From the NCBI GenBank assembly GCA_018873225.1, contig JAEILZ010000005.1:1116001-1180000 (forward strand): a DNA stretch of 64,000 nt. The letters are read 5' to 3'. Positions 23,668 to 37,209 of this stretch are shown in pieces. This stretch comes from [Phialemoniopsis] sp. UDSM-2020 (lineage: Eukaryota; Ascomycota; Sordariomycetes; Thyridiales; Thyridiaceae). The stretch's first letter is position 1, and the number at the start of each line of letters is the position of its first letter. A program made the translations under genes and the position numbers. Under the pieces are notes generated by a model, which searched no databases, was not told where the DNA came from, and saw nothing but the letters and a program-made list of their open reading frames with translations.

Positions 23668-25458
23668 CTAGGAAATCCTTTGATCGGCTCTCGATAGTGG
23701 AATCCTCTGTCTTTTGACTAAGCTCAAGGAGTATGCTTGCAATGTATCGGATCTTTTCAATCTATTTGTCCAAAATATCAGCTCCGAAAAGTCATGAACG
23801 TGGATGTTGCTGCTGGTAGGAATACACACCAGTGTCTCCCCGCTCAGTTGCAGGTACTCAAAAGGGATAACCTCAAAGGTGTCGAGGCAATCTCGTGCAA
23901 TCTCTGTCATCTTCATCCCCAGCATCAGAGGCTCGTCGCTCAATCCCATTACAGCAGCCATGCCGTGCTCGGCGCACGTCCTCAGCAGCACCATACGAAG
24001 ACAGTGGAAAGTGGCCAAGATGCCGACTTTGAGACGCCAAAAGGAACTCCGTTGGTATGTAACAACCTCCACGGTCGACGTCACCTCGAAGCTGTCTGGC
24101 GCCCTTAGCCAGACAGGTAGGTTGTCGATACTTCCGGCAAAGGCAAGGTAAGATTGCATCAGCTCGGGCAGATCCTCCTTGTGCCGGCGCGCCACCGCCT
24201 TGATGTCGATCACGAGGTCCATTGCCAAACCCCACATCCGACGAACAAGATCAGTGCCGACGAGAAGGAGGTCTTCAAAGGGCGGCTCGTTCTCCGGGCG
24301 GGTGGTGTCCAACAGCAGAACACGGTCAGCTGAAATGAAGAGCGTGTCCGCGGCTGCAGATCTGAAGATGGGGCTGCCCATCAACACTGGTCGATTGTTC
24401 ATGACAGCGGCGGAGCGGTTGCACGTGAACAAAACCCAATAATTGAGACGCATCAGTTGGGCTTCGAGCGGCGAATGGCGGGTTAGACTGTGTTCGCAAT
24501 GCAGCTCGAGCTGCTGGGCAAGCGAAGTTGCCTGGCACAAGAGGTGCCATGAAGATCCGGTATGGCCACTTCTATGCATTGCCACGCTGTGGCTTAGCCG
24601 AATGGCGAGGGAACTCGAGTTGGGATGCTCGATGTCATAGTCCTCGTACAGCTTCAGGCATCGACGAGAAGCTGCTAGGAAAGGGCCGATCATCAAGTTG
24701 CCGTACGGGATGAACTTGGCAGGCGAATGGGCGACATTGGCACATACCGCCGTCAGCAAAGTGAACTTTCTGAGTCTACTCAAGTGTTGATCAGTGTCTA
24801 AGCTGCTGAAGAGACTGCTCTGTGCTGCCGTCGATTGCTGAGCAGGGAAGAATAGACTGGCATCGCCACGCAGAGTCGACTCGTGGCATATGGGTGCCAC
24901 AGGAAAGACAAGTTGGGTGAAAAGGTTGATGCAGGTGTTGACAATACTACTGGGAGTTTCCTCGGGCACAGTCACACTGATTTGTGCAACGAGAACGTCG
25001 TATATATTTGACGCTGCAGCTTCCACGCTCGGGAAAGGGATGGCGGATGAAGTGTTTGTCCATGCCTGGTGATTGGAATTACCCTGAGCAGACTCAGGTG
25101 TTGCAACGTAGTCAGGAGAGATCGCGGATGGAGTCTGGGGTGTGATAGCCTCACCTTCGAGGCCTGTTTTGGGTCGTGGTAGTATCGATGACTTGGGCTT
25201 GGGTTGCATCGATCGAACCCGGCCCTGATGTACGCGTCTGACCGACGTGGGCTTTGGCCCACGCTTTTGTGGAGGTAGGTCGTACGAGCATTTCAGGCCA
25301 GAGGTCCGGCATGTCGCACATTCTCCGGGAGCTGCATCGCACTGTCGGGGAAACTTGTTGAGTATGGCGCAGGGAGTGATGATAACTTTGATGTGAATCT
25401 AGACTCAACTCACCTTGATTTTACGGCGTCGACATATATCGCAAGCCTTCTTGGCCAT
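23668..25458 (-). CDS. Zn2Cys6 transcription factor
   Basis: DNA-binding regulator. Exon 1 is 25458-25414 and exon 2 is 25341-23668, joined across a 72 nt intron inside the zinc cluster, giving 572 aa. The finger reads ACDICRRRKIK then CDAAPGECATCRTSGLKC, the canonical spacing of six cysteines. A Pro/Ser-rich linker follows, then the fungal regulatory middle region (LTAVCANVAHSPAKF, HSGHTGSSWHLLCQATSLAQ-like block near residue 240, RLNYWVLFTCNRSAAVMNNRP). It sits between the dioxygenase and the first sugar transporter, within the run of genes sharing the 14-base element, so it is the best local candidate for their regulator. That is inference from position only. Confidence 0.9.
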
Positions 25459-26543
25459 GTTCAGCTGGCACCTAGAACGGCCCTACTGATGTGTAGAAGT
25501 TTGTCGAGACGGGGGTTTGGTCAGGGCTGAGAGACCTGGCATTTCCACCGCGGTGAGACTGCGCGCGGATGACCCATCCGGGGCTTATGACTTTGAGCTG
25601 AGTCAATTGATCATTAATACCCCGTATCGTGCACACTCATGAAATTTAGAGCCTCAAAAGTCCGGGGTATCGCGATCCAAGGGAGTGGCAAGACCTGTCT
25701 GCAAGTTTGTAAAAAGCAGATTTGACGCCCTAACAATCGAGATGGGTTTGGAGGTGGTGGGAAATCCGCCGAGCGAGCCAATCAACAAGCTAGCAAGGGC
25801 GACCAAATGGCTCGCGTCGAGCTTCTTCCCTCGTTGGGACTAGCTGAATTGTGAATTTGGCCGCGGTCGAATTGCAAGCGAGTCTACCGCTGCTGTGCCG
25901 GCCTCTAATACTAAGTAGTCTGATCTCGAGGAGGGTGTGCCCCACCGACGCTGCTCGATATCGAGGAATCTGAATGGAAATCCAGCCCCTCGGTTGTGTC
26001 CCCGAGCCTCACTCTTCCCCGCATTGCCATCTGGAGCATTGATCAAGTCATCACTCCTCGGGTTCCTCCCCGAGTTTTGAGTTTGCTTCCACAGTTCTTG
26101 GCCATCCCTGCGTCTTCAAGGGGTTCACCCCATCCCTTCTTGGCAGACTCTTTGCATCGACAATGTTCTAGGTTCTGCCAGAAGTCATTAAATTTTGCAA
26201 TGTTAAACAAAAAAAAGTTTGGAACAAACAACAATCTATGTTAGTATCGGCTGTGCCGTAGACTTTCAAGGCTCATGAGATACTCAAGATGGTCCTGGCT
26301 GGTAGTAGAGCCTAAGTCAAACTAGAGAATTGTAATCGGTAATGTTAAATTGGAGGCATGGGTCTTGTATTGTCAACTAGCATCTTCAAATGAGAGATGA
26401 ATTAGTCATAGCTAAGAGACTCTAGGAGCAGCTATGAATACAGCACATGCCATTTAGTCGTGTGTATGGACTTGGGTTGTGGGATAACCCTAGCAAAGGG
26501 GCCAAAGGCTCAACCTGTAACTTTCGATAACGGGTGGTTGGGC
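25459..26543. other. Intergenic
   Basis: About 1.1 kb holding the promoter of the Zn2Cys6 gene and the 3' flank of the sugar transporter. Two TCCGGGG strings occur near 25577 and 25661. The part after 26160 is AT-rich. No gene is supported. Confidence 0.5.
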
Positions 26544-28326
26544 CTAGTCGGCGTGGTCCACGGTAGCCTTGCTACCCTGGGCAGCCTTTACCTCCACCGT
26601 GTTGATACCCTGCTCCATCGAGACCTTGCCAGGGGTCTCGTCACGCTCGTGTGCAACAAGGAAACCGGGTTTGTATGTGGCAAACTTTCTCAACGGGACA
26701 CCCTCCTGGAAGAGATAGTCAATCTCTTCCAAACTCAGACCCTTACACTCGGGTACAGCAAGCACCACGAAGATCAATGCGCAGACCGCCGTCGAACCGA
26801 AGATGAATCCCACCTTGGACCCAAGGGCTGCGTATGGCTCATACAGCAGGTAAGGAATGCTGAAAGATACTGCAAACTGAATCAAAATATTGACCAGAGC
26901 GCCTGTTCCATATGTGACATCTCTAAGAGCGGTCGTGGGGGCTTCGGCAGCGACGACATGCGAGAGTGGTGCCCAACTGAAGCAGAACGATGCTCCAAAG
27001 ACCACAGACATAGCGGTGATCCCGATTTTGGCAGGCATTGTAGGGACTGCCATAGTTCCAAGACCGCCCATCGAGAAGAGGGAGCCCGTTTGAAGAACAG
27101 TACCGATAATCAAGAGAGGCCTGGGTTGTTCAATGTCAACCAATAATTCTAACATGGTTTCGTGAATTGGGGAAAAGGACTTACTTGCGGCCAACCTTGT
27201 CGCTGAGAAACATGCATGATACCGTTGTGACAATGTTGATCGCCGACTTTACCGACTGAATGGTGAAAGGGTTGACGGCGCCAATGTCTTTAATGAAGAT
27301 CGGTCCGTACGTGGTGGCAAAGTTCATGCCCGTAATCTGCATGAAGAAATTGATCCCGATGGCAACACCGGTGCGTCGAAGGTTTGAACCCTGAAACATC
27401 TCGGCAGGTCGACCTTTGATGGTCTGGACGGACGCGGCAGCGACGAGGGTATCGAACTCTTCTTGAATTTCTGACTCAGTGTACCGGCCCCGTCGCAGTT
27501 TTCGCAGCGAGGCCATGGCATCCTCACGCCGGTCTTTGAGGAGAAGCCAGCGAGGGGACTATCCAAACAGCGGAGCATCAGTGATCAGTTGCCATGTTTC
27601 ATTGCGTCATTTCAGAGTTGGATTTGTCGAGCTTACCTCGGGCATGAACCATACGCCGGATGCAACGAGGGTCGGAACGATAAAGAAGAGCCCCATTGGG
27701 ATTCGCCAGGATGCGTCAGTAGTCAGATCGCTGGTAGCACGGCAAATGACGCTCATAATCAAGGACCCGACCTGTAAAGCCCGTTAGCTTCGCCGTCTCC
27801 TCTCTATTGATCAAGGGCCACCTACTAGGATGCCAAACTGGTATGTTGATACAACAAAGCCGCGGATCTGAGATGGTACAAGCTCTGACTGGAGGACAGG
27901 TACTATCGCAAGTTCCTGTCCGATGTAGATGTAGGCAATGATGCGTCCGACCATGACCTGCGCCTTGGTCTGGGCTGTGACGAGGATGATGGCGGCGATA
28001 ATGGCCCAAACACACATGGTGAAAAGAGACATGCGGCGGCCCCAGATGCGGCCGACGCCGTTGCCGAGGAAGACACCCAAGGCAAAGCCAATGTAGGTCA
28101 AGCTGTTGAGCAGAGAGAGGAAGTAGGGTTCAATCTGGTATCGCTTCAGCTTGGGGTTATAAACCCCGAACCTCCTCTCGAAGGGATCCATGGCCTGCGT
28201 GGCGCTGAAGGCAGCCTGGTCCATGCCGAAGTTGAGCTGCGACAGGATGATCAGCGAAATGGAGAAAAGAAGCTGGCCATTGATGCAGCGCCAGATGCTG
28301 CGGTGTTGCGGAGGTTCTGTCGCCAT
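26544..28326 (-). CDS. MFS sugar transporter
   Basis: Proton-linked sugar importer of the plasma membrane. Four exons, 28326-27826, 27771-27637, 27558-27185 and 27120-26544, all in phase, give 528 aa with twelve expected membrane segments. Sugar-porter signatures are GRRMSLFTM, LVPSQIRGFVVSTYQFG, PESPRWLLLKDRREDA, LSDKVGRKPLLIIG and VPECKGLSLEEIDYLF. The specific sugar cannot be read; the pairing with a sulfatase and the L-rhamnonate dehydratase neighbourhood suggest a deoxy-sugar or its sulfate ester. Divergent from the sulfatase, with 545 bases between starts containing three TGCCCGG cores. Confidence 0.92.
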
Positions 28327-30711
<2,385 letters not shown>

Positions 30712-30779
30712 GACTTTTACTGGTATTAGATATTGGAACCGATGTCATTTTGTCTCATTCAGTCCCTATGGTTTTATGG

Positions 30780-32949
30780 CTATGATCCCCAGCGCCACTG
30801 CTCACGAAGATAAGCCTGAAATGTTGTCGTAGGCCACGCTGTCTCCACGTCCGTCTTGACCAAGATATCAAGCAGTGCCTTTTGCTCTCGGTAATCAGTG
30901 AACAGGTCGCCGCCTATGGGTGATGGGTTAGCGATGGTAATGTTGGAGAGCCGTTGGTGGTATTGCATACAAATTGCGATGACTAGGCTTGCTGTGAACA
31001 TGCAAGGCATGCAGTGCGTGTTTGACAAGGCGATGCCACACATTGTTCTTACGTGGTCTTTGATCGTCCTCTATGACAGACTATCAGTTAAGCTTAATGA
31101 TGAAGATAGCCGCATCGACCTTACATTACTCGCCTCCTCCGCTTCAGCTCTTGCAGGCCCCAGTTGCGGTCTCCTCGGGTCGTGAGCGACGAGTAGGATC
31201 TGACACATGAGGTAGTGGTGATAAGCAGCAACTAGAAGAAAAGATTCATTAGCTTGACTCAATAGCATATGATACGGATCTCGGCGATCACTCACCATGA
31301 CAGTCGTTCAGGAGCCACATCTCTGGAAAGACTTGATCTGGCGAGGCCTCGCCGATAGCACGTTGAAGAAACGGCTCAAAGGACGGGGGCTTGTTGTCCA
31401 TCCACGACTGCGCCCTGTCTTTCAATTCGCTCCAAGAGTCGGCATTCTTTGGATCCTCACCATAGCAGCTGTTCAAGACCTCTGCGCAGAGCACGATGAT
31501 ATGGAACGCCCACGTCCAGTCGTCTGTATCCTCCAGCGAGCGATCGACCTGGACATACTCTCGGAGAAGTTGTATGGGCCTCTGTGTCTTGAAAGCCATC
31601 ACTATCTCCTGTCTGAGTACAACCCGGAAAGCTGCTTGTCTGATGACCGACTGCTGGTGGTACTCTTGTGCTCGTACAAACGTGTGAGTGCCCATTAGGT
31701 GACTTTCGAAGTCCATCCCTTCCAGGCGAACTGATAGTAGGTGTTAGCCATGCAAAGAGAAACGCCTTGACATTCACGAACCTGATAATTCTTCATATAG
31801 CCGCAGTATCACCGTGGCTGCATACAAAGCCTCGTCTAGGGCGGCGTTGCTGTCGCTAAGGATGGGAATGAGGTAGGCAAGGCACTTCCGATGATATTCG
31901 CCGGCGACGTAGTCATCTTGGTCATTTGTAGTCATGCTCAGGTGCAGTGCCGAGGTAGCTAAGATAGCATAGAGCAACGGGGGTGATCGAACAGCGCATT
32001 GTACAACCGATGTGCCAAATGTTCTTCGAGGGTCGCAGTAGTCAAACTAAATAGAGCATCGTTAGCTGGGCACAGGGTGTGACGGAACGGTGCGAACCTA
32101 CCCAGAGGGCAAGCTTTTCGACAAAGTATCTGAGCAGTAAAGCCTCGTTTGCATCTGCAACCGGCCAACATCGCGGACTTGATGTGGTTGTGCTCGGACT
32201 GTACGGGAGTATTCTTGTCAGGCAAGGTGAGCCAGACAGGTTCGTGGCAGTTGCACTTGTGTTATCAAGACCGACATCGTGAGTCAGAGGCTCAACAGCA
32301 TAGTTGTGATGTTGATCATGACTCTGCTCTAAGATTGTCGGGTCATAGCCTCCATCGCCCTGATCCTGAGATTCCGGAGACGGCGCGGAGGCGCTCGGTC
32401 GCCGGGTCGGAGAGTCGCCCTCCGTGACCGGTGAACCGACGCCAGGGGATTGGGTAGGTTCAAACTCGAACACGAACTCCGTTACTAGCAATTACGTTAA
32501 CACACACCAATGGGACTGGTTTCGAGGTGGACGAACCGCTACTCGGAGGTGTTACCCAGACCTGATCATCGGCAAACTCAAACTCAGGTCTTTGTTCAGC
32601 CTCTCCCCGTCTTGGTCGATGGGAAGTGGTTGCAACATGAGTGCTGTGCTTGAAAGGGAAGGGCAGCCCGCGAACGCACTCGCTCTTCAGTGTAAGACAG
32701 CGAGCACACGAAGGAAGCTGAGAGTCACCTGCACGGATGCATGTAAGTCAGCTGTACATATGATTGCGGCCCACAACTCCCAGTGAGGCGGGCCACGGCT
32801 AAGCTGAGGTGACTTACATTTTGCATGAGCTACTCGGCAAGACTCGCTGTTCGCGATTGTTAGACCACTAAATCATCGCGAAACGACGCCAAGTTCATCT
32901 CGACGACATACCAACAACGTATGATTCGGGGCCGTAGCCGAGAGGCCAT
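30780..32949 (-). CDS. Zn2Cys6 transcription factor, ARCA-like
   Basis: Regulator with an N-terminal zinc cluster split over three exons: 32949-32912 (MASRLRPRIIRCC), 32846-32818 (ESCRVAHAK) and from 32728 (DSQLPSCARCLTLKSEC). Together they give the canonical six-cysteine spacing, which is strong support for these tiny exons. The body runs through about eight exons to 30780, with blocks ANEALLLRYFVEKLALW, FDYCDPRRTFG, LLYAILATSALHLS, EYHRKCLAYLIPILSD, HVRTMCGIALSNTHCMP and a C-terminal FQAYLREQWRWGS. The exon junction near 32555/32477 is my least certain. The layout follows fungal ARCA-like proteins. Its position between the sulfatase and the FMN oxidase makes it a second candidate regulator of the region. 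Confidence 0.85.
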
Positions 32950-33382
32950 TAGGCTGGGCCGCGACTTGTCGCTGGCGAGACGGAAAGCATTGTTGACGAG
33001 AAGAGGAAAAATTCCCGTCCTGCGACCCGGGGAAAGTAGACGTAAAAAGAACTTTGGCGTGCTGGTGCGGGGAAGGAGACCATTTCCTCTTCCAGAGGGA
33101 CTAGCTGGATCGATGGTGTGGAGATGCCCAAGTCGACGCTTAACTCTCTTGATCGATGCTCGCTAATATTGTCTTGGATTCTGCAGACTCTGTCACACGC
33201 CTCTCCACGCCGCTGGGACCTTTTAGGATTGGGGCCAAGCCAGGTGTGTCGAGACTCTTGCTCGAAAAGCAGGAGACAAATTTCTTTCGCCGAGAGAACG
33301 AGAGGCGTCTCAACAGGCCTAAGAAAGGAGCTGACTTGACTCGACAGTCTGGCACAAGGTCAAGTATTTACATTATTCAGTT
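32950..33382. other. Intergenic
   Basis: Promoter side of the ARCA-like gene and 3' flank of the FMN enzyme gene. No gene or repeat is supported. Confidence 0.5.
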
Positions 33383-34522
33383 CTACAACTTGGGCCTGCT
33401 CCCCACTACTCGTAATAGGTCGGACTTGATTTCTGCGGTCGAGGCACACCCCGCCAACCCCATACAGACTTTCAACTCCTCCCGTAGGATCTTTAACACG
33501 AGCTCAACCCCGCTCTGTCCATCGTAGGCTAGACCCCAAAGAGCCGGCCTACCAACCCAGACAAAGTCTGCACCTAGGGCCAGCGCCCGGAAAATGTCGC
33601 CGCCACGACGAATTCCTCCGTCCAGGTGGACGGGGATGGCGCCCTTGACGGCGCCGGCAACCTCGGGCAGCGCGTCGAGGGTCGCTATGCACCCGTCCAG
33701 CTGTCGCCCGCCGTGATTGCTGATGATGATTCCATCAACACCGTGCTTCACTGCCAGCGCCGCGTCCTCGGCCGTCATGATGCCCTTGAGCCAGATCTGC
33801 ATCTTGGTCTGCTGCTTCAGCCAGGGGATGACCTCGTGCCACTCGAGGCTCGAGTCGATCGTCAGGCCGCCGACGCTCAGCTTCTCGGCCGACGCGGGGG
33901 GCGCGACGCCATTGCCATCCTCCTCGGCCAATTGGGTGCCGAAGCTCACGACCTTGAGGAAGCCGGGCATGTGGGGGCGGTTCCGCATCTCGGCTAGCCT
34001 CCGGCCAACGTAGGCTGTGTCGACCGTGAGCATGACAGCTTCGTACCCCGCCTTTTCCACGCGCTGCAGCACGCGTCTCGTCATGTCCCGGTTCTTGAAC
34101 ATGTAGAGCTGGTAGAACTTGACCGCGCTGCCGCCGGCCGCCTTGACCTCCTCGGGCGAGCAGACCTCCGCCGGCGCGTTGCCCAGGGACGTCCCCATCG
34201 AGACTCCCATCACCGTGTCCAGGGCCTTTGCAGCCCGGGCCGTCCCCGCTTCACCTTCGGGGTTCGCCATCTTGTGCCAGCCGGACGGGGCGATCCCCAC
34301 CGGGATGCTGACTTTCTGACCCAGCACTGTGGTCGACGTGTCAAGGTTCTCGACATTTCGGAGAACCCGTGGGCGGATGCGGTAGTTGTCGAACGCTGAT
34401 TCGTTATCCCGTACAGTCTGGTTATCACCGGCGCCATTGGTCCAATACTCGCGGGTAACTTTGTTGACCCTCTGAAGGCCGAGGGTCTCGATCTCGCCGA
34501 GGGACAAAGGTTCCTGCGCCAT
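33383..34522 (-). CDS. FMN-dependent 2-hydroxyacid oxidase (lactate/glycolate oxidase family)
   Basis: Oxidises L-2-hydroxyacids to 2-oxo acids; 379 aa in one exon. The fold is the flavin TIM barrel: VSIPVGIAPSGWHKMANP, KFYQLYMFKNR, VMLTVDTAYVGRRLAEMRN, then the catalytic signature IIISNHGGRQLDG, and PVHLDGGIRRGGDIFRALALGA. There is no cytochrome b5 domain, so it is the oxidase type rather than cytochrome b2. The C-terminus is PKL, at best a weak peroxisomal signal. In a rhamnose route, L-lactaldehyde becomes L-lactate, which such an enzyme could convert to pyruvate; this is inference. Divergent from a sugar transporter over 601 bases. Confidence 0.92.
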   Translation of the reverse strand: MAQEPLSLGEIETLGLQRVNKVTREYWTNGAGDNQTVRDNESAFDNYRIRPRVLRNVENLDTSTTVLGQKVSIPVGIAPSGWHKMANPEGEAGTARAAKALDTVMGVSMGTSLGNAPAEVCSPEEVKAAGGSAVKFYQLYMFKNRDMTRRVLQRVEKAGYEAVMLTVDTAYVGRRLAEMRNRPHMPGFLKVVSFGTQLAEEDGNGVAPPASAEKLSVGGLTIDSSLEWHEVIPWLKQQTKMQIWLKGIMTAEDAALAVKHGVDGIIISNHGGRQLDGCIATLDALPEVAGAVKGAIPVHLDGGIRRGGDIFRALALGADFVWVGRPALWGLAYDGQSGVELVLKILREELKVCMGLAGCASTAEIKSDLLRVVGSRPKL

Positions 34523-35123
34523 TTTGGAGCTGGCACTCAGGGGGGCAGGGGTCTGGAACTTGGAGTAAGATGAATTGGGGTAAGATTATGAAATCTCTGC
34601 CATGTGCGCCAGGCAAAGAGGCGATATAGAGCGTGTAGATAGGCCACGGCTAGAAGATAATTATAAGTGGTGGAATCAACGCCGAATCTCGAGCGAGTCG
34701 AGGAGTTGGTATGTTCTCAAAGAGGCAATTTTGGCCGGACCCTTGCCACCTCTTTCGAGAAGTCCCGCCCGTGAGAAACCGACTCCGCACCCCTCTAGTC
34801 TCTTTTTTCCTGTCAAAGCAAGTTTGGTGGCCAATGGCGCCGCATATATTGGACCGACCATCTCTGACCCGAGGTCTCAGCTGGCAACCTGGGTCGATGG
34901 TTTGGGAAGAAACCCCCGAAACTCCAACCAACCTCACGTCTCGGCGTATGATTTGAGGCGGAAAAGCTGGGGAAATCCTGGGGTAGAGCTGGAGTTTCTC
35001 CTCAGAGTCCAAAGAGTACAAAGTCGCGGCCGATCCCCTTCCCCTCGTGCAACCTTCCTCAGACCATCGTACGATTCGGCAGCTCGATCAGCAGGTTCTT
35101 TCATTCTACTCAAAGTTTCCACC
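34523..35123. promoter_or_regulatory. Divergent promoter, FMN oxidase / sugar transporter
   Basis: 601 bases between outward-facing starts, with the 12/14 copy of the shared element at 34727-34740. An open frame crosses it on the plus strand into the transporter, but only the part from 35124 has family features. Confidence 0.6.
34727..34740 (+). promoter_or_regulatory. Shared 14-base element, variant copy
   Basis: AATTTTGGCCGGAC, differing at two positions from the copies at 17110 and 22140, in the same orientation. It is 205 bases from the FMN oxidase ATG and 384 bases from the transporter ATG. Confidence 0.4.
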
Positions 35124-36766
35124 ATGGCGGCCCCAGCCCCAGACAACAAAGCCACCCTGGCTCCAGAGCTTGAGAGGCTCGAGTCCAACTCCAAGGCTGC
35201 TGAGATCCAGCACTACGAAAAAGCCGCAAATGAGGCCACCAATGCCGAGCATACGCTATCGGTCCGTGAGGCCTTTAGCATCTATCGCATGGCCGTGGTC
35301 TGGTCCATGCTGTTCTGTGTTGCCATCATTATGGACGGCTATGATGTGAGTGAGCCATTTTTCGAGTTCGATAGAGGCGTCTACTGACATATCGTGTGTT
35401 CGACTAGTCCAACCTGATCACCAACCTCTACGGTCTTCCCGCGTTCCAGCAGAAATATGGCATTCCCTTCAAGGACGGCTACATAGTTCCCGCGGCCTGG
35501 CAGACTGCCTACGCCATGAGTTCTCCCGTCGGTCGTGTCCTCGGTGGCGCGATCCAGGGCCCCGTCGCTGAATGGTTCGGTCGCAAGCGCACCCTCATGG
35601 GCTGCCTCGTCCTCATCACCGGCCTCATCTTCATCACCTTCTTCGCTCAGAGCGGCCCCGTTCTTCTGGTCGGTCAGATGCTCTGCGGTATCATCTGGGG
35701 TATCCTTACGTCCCTCGCCCCCACCTACGCCTCGGAGATCTGCCCCCTGAGGCTGCGTGATATCCTGACCGCCTACGTCAACCTCTGCTGGTCTATCGGC
35801 CAGTTCATCTCGACTGGTGTGCTCTCGGGCATGGCGACCAATATGACCCAGTGGGGATACCGCATCCCTTTCGCCCTGCAGTGGATGTGGCCAGTCATCA
35901 TCTTCACCTTCATCTTCTGGGCACCCGAGTCGCCCTACTGGCTCGTCCGCCACAACAAGGTCGACCAGGCCGAGGCCTCCCTGCGCCAGGTCATCCACAA
36001 GACGGACAAGGTCGACATCACCCAGATGCTGGCCCTGATCCAGCGCACCAACGAGCGCGAGGCCGAGTACAACGCGCAGGCGAGCTACTGGGACTGCTTC
36101 AAGGGCACCAACCTGCGCCGCACCGAGATCTCGGCCATGGCCTGGACCATCCAGATCCTGTCCGGGCTCTCGCTGCCCTTCTACGCCGTCGTCTTCTTCG
36201 AGCGCGCCGGCTTCCCGCCCACCCAGGCCTTCAACATGAACGTCGGCATGACGGCGCTCGGCTTCGTCGGCACCTGCACCTCCTTCTTCCTCATCCCGCG
36301 CTTCGGCCGCCGCACGCTCTACTTTGGCGGCCTGCTCTTCCTGACGGCGCTCATGCTGCTCATCGGCTTCCTCGGCATCGCGCCCGACCGCCCGGCCATC
36401 GTCAACGCCGAGGCCGGCCTGCTCATCGTCTGGTTCTTCGTCTACTTCCTGACCGTGGGCCCGGTCGCCTACGTCATCTTCTCCGAGACCTCGGCTACGC
36501 GCCTTCGCGGCCACACCGTCGCCATTGCGCTGATTGCCTACTCGCTGATGGGCATCGTCTACAACGTCGCCTCGCCATACCTCCTCAACGAGACCGAGGC
36601 CGACCTCGGTGCCAAGACTGCCCTCATCTACGGCGGTATCTCGGTGCTGGCTTGCATTTGGTGCTATTTCCGCCTTCCCGAGTGCAAAGGCCGCACCTTT
36701 GAGGAGCTCGACATCATGTTTGAGCGCAAGGTGCCGACCCGGCAGTTCAAGAACTACGTCATCTGA
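35124..36766 (+). CDS. MFS sugar transporter, maltose/alpha-glucoside permease-like
   Basis: Plasma-membrane sugar/H+ symporter. Exon 1 is 35124-35345, exon 2 is 35408-36766, 526 aa with twelve predicted membrane segments. Signatures are IIMDGYDSNLI across the intron, WFGRKRTLMG, ICPLRLRDILTAYVNLCW, PESPYWLVRHNKVDQAE, RFGRRTLYFGG, and LPECKGRTFEELDIMFERKVPTRQF near the end. The last block is typical of the maltose-permease branch. The start context CACCATGGCG is strong. It is highly GC-biased at third positions, unlike the HET gene. Substrate unknown; divergent pairing with the FMN oxidase suggests an import-and-oxidise unit. Confidence 0.93.
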
Positions 36767-37209
36767 AGTGAACAGTGGTGTTGTACATGATTTCACTCAT
36801 CGCTTTCACGCGATCGTTCTGAGTATTATGTAGTTCGTGTTGAACATTAAATACATCATCTGCAAGGCTTTCCCAAAAACAGGGTTTCCTAACAGCTACT
36901 TGTAAATGTGATACAGATGTCGAGGTAGTGTCTGCGCGTTGGTTCCCAAAGTCCCGTAACTGTTAGTAAAAGCAAGATCTGAGATTTAATGTTGAAGGTC
37001 TTTTACAACTGCCAAGTCGGATCCGCATCAATCAGTATTGTCACCTCATTCCTGCAAGGTGTCTACAGCAAGTACAACACAGCATCTATAAGGAACAGGG
37101 TGAGCGGAGTGAAGTGTTATGTCAGTCAGAACAAGGATCAAGCAGGTGAGTCTAGGCTCATCCATGGACATCTAAAAACATTTACATAAGTCATGGCTGT
37201 GCTACCCGT
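36767..37209. other. Intergenic, convergent 3' flanks
   Basis: About 440 AT-rich bases between two convergent stop codons, presumably 3' UTRs. No gene is supported. Confidence 0.55.

Noticed and set aside
34602..35123. N-terminal extension of the second sugar transporter
   Set aside because: The frame is open upstream of 35124, but the extension has no membrane or family features and lies in the divergent promoter; the ATG at 35124 has a strong start context.
35381..36796. 471-codon open frame on the minus strand opposite the sugar transporter
   Set aside because: It mirrors the transporter exons, is rich in Asp, Glu, Gly and Val as expected from antisense of C-ending codons, and has no domain.
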